Source: Strigops habroptila | Taxonomy: Eukaryota; Chordata; Aves; Psittaciformes; Psittacidae | Direction: 5' to 3' | Length of the DNA stretch: 64,000 bases | NCBI RefSeq assembly: GCF_004027225.2 | Contig: NC_044278.2 | Coordinates: 97,270,743-97,334,742, forward strand | In this document: positions 37,644-49,821 of the stretch, piece by piece | Numbering within the stretch: position 1 is the stretch's first letter | How the letters are laid out: the number at the start of each line of letters is the position of its first letter | The notes under the pieces: generated by a model | What the model saw: only the letters and a program-made list of their open reading frames with translations | Told to the model about the DNA's origin: nothing | Database searches by the model: none | Program-made: the position numbers and the translations under genes

Positions 37644-37790
37644 TGACAAGAAACACTTTCCTCTTTTGGGACTGGAAGCATTTTTCCAGCATTCTGGCTG
37701 TAGAAAGCTAGTATTAACTGCTGGCAAAGATGTCTGAGAAAAATCTGTGTACAAAATTCTCGTCTAATACACTCACAGGCCTTGTACAAA

Positions 37791-37835
37791 ACAACAACAA
37801 CAACAACAACAAAAAAAAAAACCCAAACCCCAACA
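37791..37835. repeat. CAA microsatellite passing into A-rich, C-interrupted tract
   Basis: About seven CAA units are followed by a run of A and then AAACCC-type units. It is simple sequence. Confidence 0.85.
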
Positions 37836-39188
37836 AAAAAAGGAAAAGAGAAATAGGGTGGAAGATGATCACTTAGTCTTTCACAGCATCACACACATTC
37901 GCAGAAATTTTTCAGTGGGTCCGTGCCTACTGAAGTAATACAAGGACTTGAAACATCATTAAATGATACTACTGTAAAAGTGTACAAAGTACTTCTTATC
38001 TTCTTGCCTAATCCTAAAATATGCATCTGCATAAGTACTTTTAGGTAAAAGGAAATGGCAAAACCAACAATTTTATTTTCTTTTGATTTACAGTTTTTTG
38101 TCTGTTGTATGATATAAACAACTATGTGCCACTTACCATACATGGCTGTGTTTATATTAGCAGACAACCCATTCTCGTCTCTCTTACTGAGTTTCTTGCA
38201 TACAGATATATATGAACTTGGCTTCCAGGGGAACTGAGCCATGAATCTCAAAAACTAAAAGCTGCAAGTGAGATGAAAAATGCCAGGAGCAGAACAGCCA
38301 CCTCACAGGGCAGAGAGGGGCTAATCCTCTTTGGTTGAGTTTGGATTTGTTTTCAGAGAGTGTACTAGTAAGTGGCTTTGTAAGTCAGAATATTCACTGA
38401 AGTGACTGTCCATGTAAGAAAATACTGAAAGAAAGTGAGTTTTCTGATACTGAAGTTATACCTTGAACACTTGATACTTGCTGAGATGTTCTTCTAAGCC
38501 AGGGAACAGAAACGATACTGCTGTATATATGTAAATTACTGTGGTGAAGCAACATGCCTTAGGTTTCAAAGATTAAGTCCTTTCAGCAAACTCATCTTAA
38601 AGAATCCCCAGACCAATAATTAGGAAGATTTGCACCAGATTAATTTTAATTTTAAACTGCTTAAATTAAGCCAAAGAAAACTCCTTTTATAGATATCTCC
38701 CAAAGCAGAAAATGCAGGTACATGTCACTGTGTTTACTTAAATTATAGCTGTGTGTATATAGATGAGACAAAAATGTAGGTTGGATACCTGTGGAAGAAA
38801 ACCTGAATGAACAGACATAGCTGATCTCATGCTCAGAAATTTTTTGTGCAAGATGTGTCCCTGGAGAGAGCTGTGATTATCAGACAATGGAGAAGTGCAT
38901 CATTTTCTATGAGCAAAACGTTAGCATTGATACATTTTTGAGTGAAGGAAATCCAGAAGTGTTTCCTACACAAACAGTGAGCAAAAATGTTCAGTTTCCC
39001 TCACTGCTTCCCAATTCTCTTCATAGTGAATGGCCCTGAATGGTTTTTAAACCAGGGTATTTGACCCAGATATCTAGAAAAGATATCTGAGTAGATAGAA
39101 TGAATCTCCTTAAGGTATCTTTTTGTCTCCATTAACGACAAGGGAAGCTTGCACAGCCAGCTTAGTCTGTCTTAGTAAACCAATGTCA

Positions 39189-39220
39189 GTCTGGGATTTT
39201 TAAGTCTCTGGGATTTTTAA
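39189..39220. repeat. Short tandem duplication around CTGGGATTTTTAA
   Basis: GTCTGGGATTTTTAA is followed directly by GTCTCTGGGATTTTTAA. The two copies differ only by a CT insertion. Confidence 0.75.
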
Positions 39221-39421
39221 GAATCAATAATCATTAAATCCTTGCACTTTTCATCTCCCTAAGAAATGTGATTGACTTGCTCTGCAAATATTTTCCATTG
39301 CCATGACCCTGAAGACAGATCTTAAAGCCTTTGTTTAGTATTTACCATATCCTTGTTTCAGCGAGTTTCTTCTAAAATATAGTCAACAATATACCTAGAA
39401 ATCGGTTGAAATTTATTTAGG

Positions 39422-39508
39422 AAAAAAAAATCAAAATAATAATAATAAAAAAAAAAAAAAAAAAAAAAACACAAAAAACCCCAAAACACTAAACCCCAAA
39501 ACCAAACA
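39422..39508. repeat. A-rich tract with AAT units and CCCCAAAA-like end
   Basis: A short A run and AAT units lead into 23 consecutive A (39,447-39,469), followed by ACCCCAAAACACTAAACCCC. On the minus strand the end carries several G runs separated by T. Confidence 0.85.
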
Positions 39509-42500
39509 GTGAGGGAGACATGGATTTTGTTGATAGGTGTCATTCAGGTTTTCCACGGCTAGCTGAAAAAAATCTGTCAAAACTCAAAATTGAGATTTAT
39601 TTTTTTTTTTCCCCTGAAAGAACAGGCTTTCCCACACATAATATATATTTTTCTTTGGCAAAGTGAGAGCCTAAGGATGAAAGCTTGGAATAAAGGGTTG
39701 GCCAAGTAACCAGTGTTTTGGGGTATGTATAAGTAGTGCGTCTCAGCGGTGCTGCAGAACAGATGTCCCATGTCCTTATACTTTTCCATTTCCAGGGTAT
39801 CCAGGTACACTTTACATTTCCTGAAATGTGCCTGTGGCCACACAATCCTTCAAAAGTTTCTTGAGCCATTTTCCTCTCCAAAATGAGACACCGTGGGAAA
39901 TATGACCCAGCACAAAGAAAAAACCCAGAGTGCATATGGCCACTGAACCACAGCTCACATAAATCATCACTGTAACATATAAAACCAGGGTTTTTCTCTT
40001 GGTTGAAATATTTGAGACATTCTTTTCTTTGAAAATTCTTCAATATTTTCATGTGGCACGGAAAGCCATTTTCCCACCACTGGTAACTTTTATCATGTTC
40101 TCCATACTGCAGTTTTATTCCAACTTACTTAATCATCTCTAGGTGTCAACTTTGCTGTTTTCCTTATGCTATAAATGACTTCTCATGGACCTGCCTCCCG
40201 GAACAATGTGAATACCTCAGCATTTTAGCTCTTATGTATGAAAAAAGAAGTTTCTGAATCACACATAATTAGAGAAAAATATGAAATTAAGATCTGATTG
40301 TGTCCTAACAGCCTGAAAGACAGAAAATAAAGGGAAATTTCATAAAACTCTGGGATGTGATGGAAGAATGCTGGCTCATTATGCATTTCTGGAGTTTCTT
40401 CAGTGGGATTTCTGACCAAGGATGAAATTTCACTATTAGCCTAAGGTAGCTAAGAATGAATTTTATCAGTGGAAACCAAGTTACATGAGTAAAGACCCAT
40501 TGCTGGAGCTATTGGACAAGAGAAGTCAAATCCTGTGATGGGTACTTTACTAATGGGTATAGCATTTCCTTTTTAAAAGAGACAGTTCTCAGATTGTTGG
40601 GTGATTAATGACATCTGTGAAAAGTGTTTTTCTAATTAGTAACTAAATTTAGACTATGGTTCCTCAGATGCTCTGCAGCATGCCTGCTGCATAAAAATAT
40701 CCCTTTAAATGATGGCTTGTCCCATGCCTATTTGTGCTGTGATTAACAAGTAAAAATAAAACTCTTCTGGCAGGTGTTTTTGTTTCATGACAAAGAGTTG
40801 ATAGCCTTGTGAAATGAAGTATTTTTTTTATGGTCCCATAACTCATTCAAATCTTCACTGCAGGATGACTTTGTGGTTGCACACATACAGAAAAACACAG
40901 ATGAATTCTTGTGATGCCCTTGCTTCACCAATTCCGCAATTAAACCACATGCTGTTGAGAAGCAGGAACACACTGAAACTAATAGACCCACCTGCAAGAC
41001 TCTCAGCACTGTGCTACACAGTCAGCACCTCAGACAGTATCAGGGATCTGAAGGAAAACACATTAAATATGACATTTGAAAGTAATACAATCCATTACAG
41101 CAGACAGTGCTGGCTTTGGAGAGGACTTGACAGACAATGAAGTGATCAAAGGTGCTTTGATATGTCTAATTTTGACTTACACGTCTGAGTTCTTCTATAG
41201 CTGACAGAGGTGATGAGAATAGTGGTCTCTTTTGTGTCTTCCTATGGGTGGGATCAACAAATAGCATAGCTTATGCAAGTGACACAGTGATGCAGCTTTT
41301 CTTTTTTTAATATTTCTGGCTCAAATTAAATGAAAGAATGAATAGTTGCAGATTGGGAAATAAGTATAACTGAATATATTTTTTTTCTTTTTTTTGTTCT
41401 AAACACTGAAATTTTCTAAAAGAATTGTGAGATAATTAGTATTACCTTGCAAATGTTAACCCTTCAGCAGACTAATTGCCAGTATGTCTCTCAGTAGACT
41501 ACGCAGTTTTGCTGTTTACTAGCAGGGAAATGTGTGCCAATTCTGTATTCTCACAGCTCAGGTGAGCTTAACTGGGATTTTCACATCAATAAGAAATAAT
41601 CTATGAATGCATTATATTTGCAGTGTTTCTGTGAATCATCATAACAGAGTTATATTGTCTCTGCCAACTACATAAGGTAGTAATAAATCAAATCTATTCT
41701 ATGAATGCTTCTTACAAAATATGTAATAGAATTATGAGTTAAATTGGACTGAGACACAGATGTTTAAAAGCAACAGTTGAAATTTAAAATCTCAATGAAA
41801 AAAACCAAGCCATTTTCTATTACACAGAGCCTTAATGCCTAATGTTCTACCGATGTTTAATAACTTCGATGTCTATAGCAACTTCCATCACTCAGCACTA
41901 GACATTTGCAAATTAAACAGCAGATTTGAAACCTTATTACCCTCCATGGGAATGATCAACGTAAGGCAATGGAGTATGGCAGCCACATTAGCCCAGCTTC
42001 CCTAAGAATGTTTTGGAAAAATCTTTGAAATAATTTGATATATTCCAATGCTAACCAGATTATTTTTTCCATGACTTTTAGTGTGTTTTTCATATGATGC
42101 AGGAGATAGCTGGTGATGCTATTAATAACTGTAACTGTTCAGATGAATAGTGCCATGACTGCACAAACTAATCAGACCCCTGGATCTATCAACAGGACCC
42201 TGAAGCCATCCCAGGGGCAGGGGCAGGGACAGAGGGAGAGCTAAAACAAGGCAAGACTCAAGGAGCAAATGAAGGGGCTCTTGGCTGCAGCCCACACGGT
42301 TCACATCCCAGGTTCTATGAGCATCCCCTCTGCCAAAATACTTCCCTGAGGAAACTGGGGTTGTGAGAGAGTCCTGGAAGGGCAGAGAGCCAGAAATAAA
42401 AATTTTACAGTGATTTCTTGGCTCTACTCCTGTGTGCTAGCTCCCTCCCTGAGTTAACTAAGATAAGCTGCTTTTAGCAGATGAATAGCTGGTTTACTGG

Positions 42501-45500
42501 GACCTGGGCTGCTGGAAACCTCGGCTGCTGACTATTAAGTGGCATAGCTCATTCTGTGAAACTATATTCACCCAGACAGCTGTTTTCCAAGAAGTTTTTC
42601 TTTTTAATTTTTTCAGGAAGAGCCAAAGGGGAAACTTACTTGGCTCATGTAATTTTCGTCTTTTCTTTTGTATCTTTTCTCTGTGGAAACATGAAGGATG
42701 GGAGAGGATAAGATACTGCCTTTCAGATACTTTTTGGCTGAATTGACAAGCCAATTTCCAGCTGAATACCTTCTGGAAAAGGTTTCTGAGCCAGAAACAG
42801 TATTCTGAATGACTGTACCACAATCTAACACAATACTATTCCCCACCTTACTTCAGACCTTCAACGTGCTTTTACGTTTTGATTCTTACACTTTCTCTCT
42901 CAAACCTCTCTCATGCCTGCAAGTTTGCTAGCACAATTTGGGTGAAAAATTACTTTCAGTCAGCCCATACAGTACTCTGCTCTCGTTCCACCTCTCCAGA
43001 AAATCCTTACCTCCTCTTTTGTCCTTGTCTCCTCTCTCAGTATCATCAGCATTGCAGTTTCTCCCTGGGATATTGCCAGTCTTCATCTCTTCACATCCTG
43101 GAAACTGCTGCTGTTCACAGTATGCACCTCAGTCCTCCTCCACCGTTGAGCAATAAAGAGCTTTTTGAGGCTGTAGCTCTTCTGTCAGGAGAGCAACATG
43201 TATAGTTTTCTGTGATTGAAAGCAATGTGACAGGCTTTTGTGGGTCTCTGGTCAGAGGGCTGGGGATTGTGGATCACTGAGGTGCAGCTTCAATTTCTAA
43301 TGGTGTCACTCATTTGACTTCAGCAGTGGCCGCGCATGGAAAACTGCAAGCCATCACATCCATTAACCTGGAAAATATCTGTTTTATATTCAGAATGAAA
43401 TATTAATTGTAAAAATGTATAGAGATATGGCTGAGTACTCTCAGATCTCAGGCACACACACCTTTTCATGTTAGATACACCTTTCCCTACCTCCACGTAC
43501 CCGAAAGGGAGTTCAGTTAGGTTTCTTTCCTGATACAGTTGGAAAGCAGAGAGGAAGGTGCATCTTCCTGGCATCAGAGGATCATGGGCCCCTTTTGCCC
43601 CTTTCCCTGCCTCAGCAGTCACCATCGGCTGGACCCCCAACCCTTCTGTCCCCTCCTCGCTTTTCCAAACCACCACAGGAGCCACCAGGGCTACACACCT
43701 TGCAGCTGACCCCACCACTGAGTGTCTGCTGGCCAGCCAGTGGCCTTTCTCCAGAAAGGCATTTCTAACTGGGACCTGCTGACTGCAACAAGTGTTTTTC
43801 ACTGGGAGGTTATGATCGCAATAAGAAAGACATCCAGATTCTCTAAAGTATCATTAAAATACCACTTATTAGAGCTAACAGTATAAAGAAAGAGAATAGT
43901 ATAGTAGTTCATCTTATATCCCTTTAGTTGCTGGGAACCTCAAGTTGTGCAGCACTGGACAGGCCTCCCATCCACATGCAGCATGCAATGTAGACCCCAC
44001 TGGTAGGAAGGATTAGTCCATTCTGGTCATTTGAGGATTTTCTTAAAAGAAAATAACTCAATTTGTATTTTGTACCTCAGAGAGGATGTTTGTATGAGAA
44101 CTTGTTGCTGCACTGAGGTAAAGGCAAAGCCATGCAGGTGTGTAATTGCTGATACGAAGTGCGAGCTCCCTGCAGGCTCCTCCATCACCATCACCCGGCT
44201 GTGTCTGCCCTGCACGGAGGGAGATATGGAGCATGGCACAGGCCTGCAGGTGATGCTGTATGCACAGCACTGACCGACGCCTCCACAGGTTCACTGTTAC
44301 ATGGATCACTAATCCTCGATGCATGGTCTTCCAGTCAGGATCTCTGTGGGAGTCCATACAGGTAGTTTGAGATCTCCATCAGTCTGGATACATTTTGAAA
44401 GGGCCTCACATTACTAGCAGTTATTCTCTGTAGAGGGGGATTTAGGGTATTAATATGGAGTGTGTTGTTCATGCGGATAAGGTAAGTGTCTTTAAGGAGT
44501 CCCTACATTGACATTTTGACAATATAGATGGATGGATCAATCAAATTTTTATTATTTAAGAGAAATGAATTGCACAGACATAGGCCGAATGAAAAACCAA
44601 TCAGCAAGCTTTAATGTTCAAAACGTTAGTCGGAGCTCAGCTGGAACATAATCGATACCTCTTATGAAGGAGTCTTTGGCCTACCAGGCTGCATCCAGCT
44701 TCAAAATGAAAGAACCACTGAGATTTATCTGTCATGCGTGATATCTTCTCCCAGAGGTTCTTAGTTACGAGACATCCTTTGATAACAAGATTGCTATAGT
44801 CTGACTACTAATTCCATTAAAGTCTATTATTGCACTACTATTCCACTAAACTCCAGAACGATGCTAAAGTTTATTGAAATTCTCCACTGGCTACATAATA
44901 ATTGTCTTAATTTATCAACAGCAAAAACATCTCTGTCTTTTAATTTTCTTCTCCATGGATATTCCTCATTTTAGTGTCCTTGCCATTTCACTAGCTGTTT
45001 TTGTAATTTAATTTCTCTAATGAATGGAGCTGTAGCAAAGAGTCACTTGTGTAGTGTTTGGGCTAATTTAAGACTCCACTGAGACGATCAGGGGCCAACT
45101 CACAGGCCTCGCTGCAGAGCAGACCTTTCTCATCACTGCTTTTATGTCTCCCACCTCCTCCTGTCCCACAGGACCTTGGGATGCTAGCACTGACTTATAG
45201 AAAGCTCTTCTGCAAACCTAGCAAGTTAATGTCTTTACAAAACAGGAGAAATAAACATGGAAAGCCAAGCAAAACTTTTCATGGAAGTTAATAAATCATA
45301 CTTACTCCATATAGCAACATTCAAAGCCACTGCTTTCTGAGGACAGCAAAGGTAACCTCTTACCTCATCAGCGTTGTGCTCTAAGAAGGATCTTTTTGAC
45401 TGTTCTACCCTTGAAGTAAACATGGCAGAAATTGTCATTCCCCCTGTCAGCTAGAAGGACCATCTGGCACTGCATTAGGACAGTCTTCTATTAAATTCAC

Positions 45501-46604
45501 CAGCATGCTAATTATAGGATGACTAGTGAATGGTTAAACTGCCAGATGCTATGAAAATATATCACTGTCTTTTTATGTGATTAGGCAAACATTTAATTAA
45601 ACCTGCAGCTGCTGTGTCTGCTTTACCTACGAACATATCTAAACCATATTCACCTGTGGGAAAGATGGAGTTGTTGTCTTTCAAGAAGTAAAGCAGCTTA
45701 AATGCAACTTTGCTGAAACATACAGCATGTATACATGTGATTTAATTAGGTATGCCGATAATTTCATCAAAACTAGTTACAGACTCTTCCACTTCAGTTC
45801 TCTGGATTGTGCTTCCTGACCCCTGAATAACCTTTTAGTGCTCTTGCAAGCTTTGAAAGCTGGATTATTTTAAAGGTTTCAGCAAAGCCACGTTAGAAAT
45901 GGCAATATACAGCCACAGTTAATAATAGATGACCCTACTACTGCTTCTGATTTTGAAATCCCTGAATACATAGAAACAATCTGCCAGTCATGGAGGGAAG
46001 CTTCTAGCTTCTTCTTGCAGAAGCCACCCCTGTAGCGCCCGCACTACCAAAAACTTGCCATGCAAACCCAATATTGGCATCTCCGGAGCTGTGTTCAGTG
46101 CTTCAGAGCCTGCTTGGAGTGTATGGTGTTTGACAGGGAAAGCAGAGAGAATATATTTGTGGCCATCTCTTGCAGTTTTACTTATTCTCCATGTTCATTA
46201 ATTTGCATTTGGAGTGCCATGTCCTCTTAGACTCTCAGTTTTGCGTGCACACGAAGGACCTCTCTGGACTGGGCCTGAAATACCAAGAAATTACATCTTA
46301 TAAGAAGCTCTAGGACCTAGAAACTGGGAAAAACAAAGCACTTGCAAAGTGTTACGTTTGATGGCTCTGGAAGTTATTCCTCTTTTCCTATGGAAGACAT
46401 CAAATTTGCTGATTTTCCAGGCATGCTGCTGAAGACATTTATGAGAGAAGGTTTTCAGAGGAGGTAGAGACATGCTTTCCAGCTGACAGCAGAGGTAGAT
46501 AGCTGGCTGGCTGAACTGCTGAATTTTAACTTAATGGTATTTTTGCGTAATTTATTATGGCAGGTCCATAGAGCCTTAGAAACTGATCATGATTATCTTA
46601 AACT

Positions 46605-46621
46605 TAAATAAATAAATAAAT
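46605..46621. repeat. AAAT tetranucleotide repeat
   Basis: Four AAAT-type units form a short microsatellite. Confidence 0.7.
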
Positions 46622-47205
46622 GATGGATCGTTGAACAAACTGGCACTCAATTTCAGGAGATGAACCTGAGGCACATCAAAGGCAAGCTCCCAGTGCCAGA
46701 ATCAACTGCAGTTTTACAACTATGCTAAGCTATGCAATTATCTTAAACCACAATGATCCTGTTGGATTTGCTGGGGGAAATTTAGCATCAATCTCCTTAC
46801 AAAAAACAAACAAACAAAACCATCACTGCATTTTCATATTAGCACAGCACAAGGCAGTGGCAGAAGTGAATTATCATCTATGTTCAGAAGAGCTGCTGCA
46901 GTGCTCGTTGCCTCACAAATAAATCAAAGTGTGTAATTGTTTATCTGAGGAGCTTGTGTCTACACAGCACAATGACCTGTAGAGATTGTGACCAATAGGA
47001 AGAAACTTTGATTGCCTAAAGCAGTGCTGGTTAAGTCAGCATTTTACTCTGGTGGGTGTGTAGCCCTGCTGCTTTCATTTATTGTTAGACCCATTTTTCC
47101 ACTTATTCACCCACCTCTAGGGAAAAAGGACTGCAAGAGCTAACTCTAAACCAGATAAGGGATGATGATGGCAGAAAACTGTTACCAGGGCTAGAAGACA
47201 GAAGA

Positions 47206-47221
47206 CAACAACAACAACAAC
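47206..47221. repeat. CAA trinucleotide repeat
   Basis: About five ACA/CAA units are present in an A-rich context. Confidence 0.75.
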
Positions 47222-47355
47222 GTCAAGGAAAACAACAAAAGAGGTGGGTGGCGAAAGCACTGGGAAGAAAAAAACAAGGCAAATTGTAACATTCCTTTTA
47301 AACCAGTAGGGAGAGACAGCAGGCAGCAATGTAATAGAGATTAATGATGGCAAAT

Positions 47356-47373
47356 CAATAAATAAATAAATAA
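47356..47373. repeat. AAAT tetranucleotide repeat
   Basis: Four AATA-type units form a short microsatellite. Confidence 0.7.
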
Positions 47374-47750
47374 TGAGATTGCCATTACCCATCACTCAAC
47401 AGCATTGATCATTGTCAGAGAGAGCAAAATTTCTTTGGAGTTTGCTTCTCTCTTAGCTGGGCTGGAATCCAGGGGAGAACAGAATCAGAGGCAGCTTTCA
47501 CTTGAAAGACAATTTATTTATTAGCCAGGCAGAAAATCCTATTAAAAAGAGAGGAATTTCCATGATTGTGCTGCAGTATTAATTTTCAAGTAAGTATTCT
47601 GCCAAAAAAACCCAGGGTGTTTTGCATAAGATGAAACCATAATTTTGGATGGGACCTTGAGCAGGAGGTGGGGCATGAATTTTGCTCCCCAGGAGAAGTC
47701 CCAGGAGGCACTTTGACTTGAAAGACATAAGATTCCTTCCCTGCCAGATG

Positions 47751-47783
47751 TATATATATATATATAATTTTTTTTTTTTTTTT
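47751..47783. repeat. TA dinucleotide repeat plus poly-T
   Basis: Eight TA units are followed by a run of T. The two together form a compound microsatellite. Confidence 0.85.
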
Positions 47784-48099
47784 GGTGGATTAAACTAACA
47801 GCATCCAATGGAAATGTCTGCTTCCTGGCAGTGAGTGAGGGTGTGTAATCTTGGGTATGACTCGTGTCACTCCCTTTCTGCTCATTTGTGCCAAGAGCTG
47901 CACATCCCAGTTCAGCACCAGCTCACAGGCGGAGGCACGCTGCCGTGCCTGCCCCTAGCCATCTCTGTGGGAGGGGCTTGCAGGAAAAGTAGCTAACAGA
48001 CCTATTAGACCCTCACCTGCACAACGTGGTGAGATGAGAGATCTCGTCTGGAAGGTTTTGCCATGGAGAGGCTTTCTATGTTGTGACATGCAACAGACA

Positions 48100-48421
48100 A
48101 TTACCTGAAAGGAGGATGGAGCGAGGAGGTGGCTGGTCTCTTCTCCCCAGTAACAAGTGATAGAACAAGAGCTAATGACCTCAAGCTGCACCAGGGGATG
48201 TTTAGACTGGATATTAGGAAAAATTCCTTCACCAAAAGGGTGGTCAGGCATTGGAGCAGGCTGCCTAGGGAAGTGGTGGAATCACCCTCTCTGGAAGTGT
48301 TCAAAACCACGTAGATGAGGCCCTTAGTTACATGGCTTAGTGGTGGACTTGGCAGAACCAGGTAACAGTTGGACTTGATGATCTTAAATGTCTTTTCCAA
48401 CTTAGTTGATTCTATGATTCA
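48100..48421 (+). mobile_element. CR1 LINE 3' fragment, older subfamily
   Basis: The segment encodes the end of the CR1 ORF2 region on the plus strand, visible as [20 protein letters not shown] and then [20 protein letters not shown], followed by a 3' UTR with GGACTTGATGATCTTAAATG and TTCCAACTTAGTTGATTCTA and one tail unit. The ELVTLD-type end of the frame is interrupted by a stop in FKTT. Its UTR differs from that of copies 1 and 2 (no GGCAGGGGGGTTGG block), so it belongs to another, older CR1 subfamily. Similarity fades on the 5' side near 48,100. Confidence 0.92.
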
Positions 48422-49382
48422 CCTGAGTTGAAGGTTGGGTCTGTTTTGCAATGTGAATGGACCAAACATTCTCACTTTGAGCACCTTGCAGAGCCACAGC
48501 ACGGCAGAACCCCTACAAACATAGACCTACATGATCTGTTAGCCTCTCCTGTTTTGACTTGTACCTTCCTTTGCACCACACATGCTGTCAGTTACTGCAT
48601 CTCGGCTGCAGGGTGGAAAATTCCATCCAGAGGAGATATATCTTCTATAAATTGCTTAATTCAGTCATAAAGCACTCATATGACCATCTCACAAGACATT
48701 TAACTGGAAGAAACCCCGCAAGAATAGTCATGTAGAGATGATGAGGTTTTAACTCTGCAGTGCCATGACCTTTTAGCTGATGGGAAAGAGCCCAGAAAGA
48801 ATTTCTTGGGAATTGATTTTCCTTTTTAATGTTGCTAATAGCAGATGTTGATAATAAAGATTAACCTACATATCTCTAAATAAAAATGGCATGCCCCTAC
48901 TGCGGTTCACTTGCAGGAAAACTGCTCCAAATACCTTTCTAGACTAAAAGAGAAATATGATATGCAAAATAATTATTGTAATCCATCAATTTCACAGAAA
49001 CAAAGCAGAACAACAAACAATTATAATCGTAAATTGAATCATAAAATGGAAATATGCCAAACTATATCAGCTGGGCCTTTTTACTTGTCTGTTGGCAAAA
49101 TAAAGAGGATTAGGGGAATGACTCATCTGTTGATTGGAAATCTACTTTAAAAGAAATTCAAACAACAACATTTAATAAGCAATAACTCACTGTGCAAAAG
49201 CTCTGTTCACTTGCAGCTTTGGTCCCCAGCTTGTAAACTGTAGATGGCCTGGAGCAGCAAACCAACCCAGCTCTGACGTCAACCCCTCATTACCAGGTTG
49301 TATCTGCTTGTGATTGCTATGATTCTAGTAAATGGGCTCATATTGGCAACAAGAAAAGAAATGTGGTGTATTTGCATAATGA
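48422..49382. other. Unannotated sequence between two CR1 fragments
   Basis: I recognise nothing in this 960-base stretch. It is AT-rich and contains several TAAT-type words around 48,970-49,060. Confidence 0.5.
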
Positions 49383-49821
49383 GTCCAAAGGAGGGGCATG
49401 AAGATGATCAGAGGGCTGGAGCACCTCTCCTACAAAGACAAGCTGAGAAAGTTGGGCTTATTCAGCCTGGAGAAGAAAAGGCTCCAGGGAGACCCTTAGA
49501 GCAGCTTCCAGTGCCTAAACGGGCCCTACGAAAAATCTGGAGAGGGACTTTTTAAAAGGACATGTAGGGATAGGACAAGGGTAATGGCTTGAAACTATTC
49601 AGATTAGATATAAGGAAGAAGTTCTTTACTACGAGGGTGGTGAGATAGTGGAAGAGGCTGCCAGAGAAGTGGTATATGCTCCATCCCTGGCAGTGTCCAA
49701 GGCCAGGTTGGATGGGGCTTTGAGCAACCTGTTCTAGTGGAAGGTTTCTCTGCCCATGGCAGGGGGGTTGGAACTAGGTGATCTTTAAGGTCCCTTCCAA
49801 ACTTGCGATCTTGTGATGAAA
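49383..49821 (+). mobile_element. CR1 LINE 3' fragment, decayed
   Basis: This covers the last part of ORF2 and the 3' UTR. It begins near AAAGGAGGGGCATGAAGATG (compare AGGAGGGCCACGAGGATGA in copy 2) and passes through CTGAGAAAGTTGGG, CAGCCTGGAGAAG and AGGAAGAAGTTCTTTAC. It ends GGAACTAGGTGATCTTTAAG and then a degenerate tail, GATCTTGTGATG, near 49,821. The coding frame is broken by a stop at GACCCTTAG and by small deletions. It is older than copies 1 and 2. Confidence 0.92.

Larger units (their letters stand above)
35216..48099. other. Unannotated sequence with microsatellites and local duplications
   Basis: I recognise no gene in these 12.9 kb. The stretch holds three short tandem duplications (37,376-37,426; 37,604-37,643; 39,189-39,220), several A-rich or CAA tracts, an AT dinucleotide repeat at 47,751-47,766, and a somewhat CpG-rich segment near 44.57-44.87 kb that may be an LTR relic. 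The longest open frames (43,320-43,802 minus, 160 codons; 39,597-40,052 minus, 151 codons) have no domain signature. Confidence 0.5.

Noticed and set aside
39597..40052. 151-codon open frame on the minus strand
   Set aside because: It ends in Lys residues encoded by a poly-T tract, has no family resemblance, and is partly shadowed by another minus-strand frame.
43320..43802. 160-codon open frame on the minus strand
   Set aside because: No recognisable domain or signal and no splice context. Another open frame overlaps it on the plus strand. This length is expected by chance in 64 kb.
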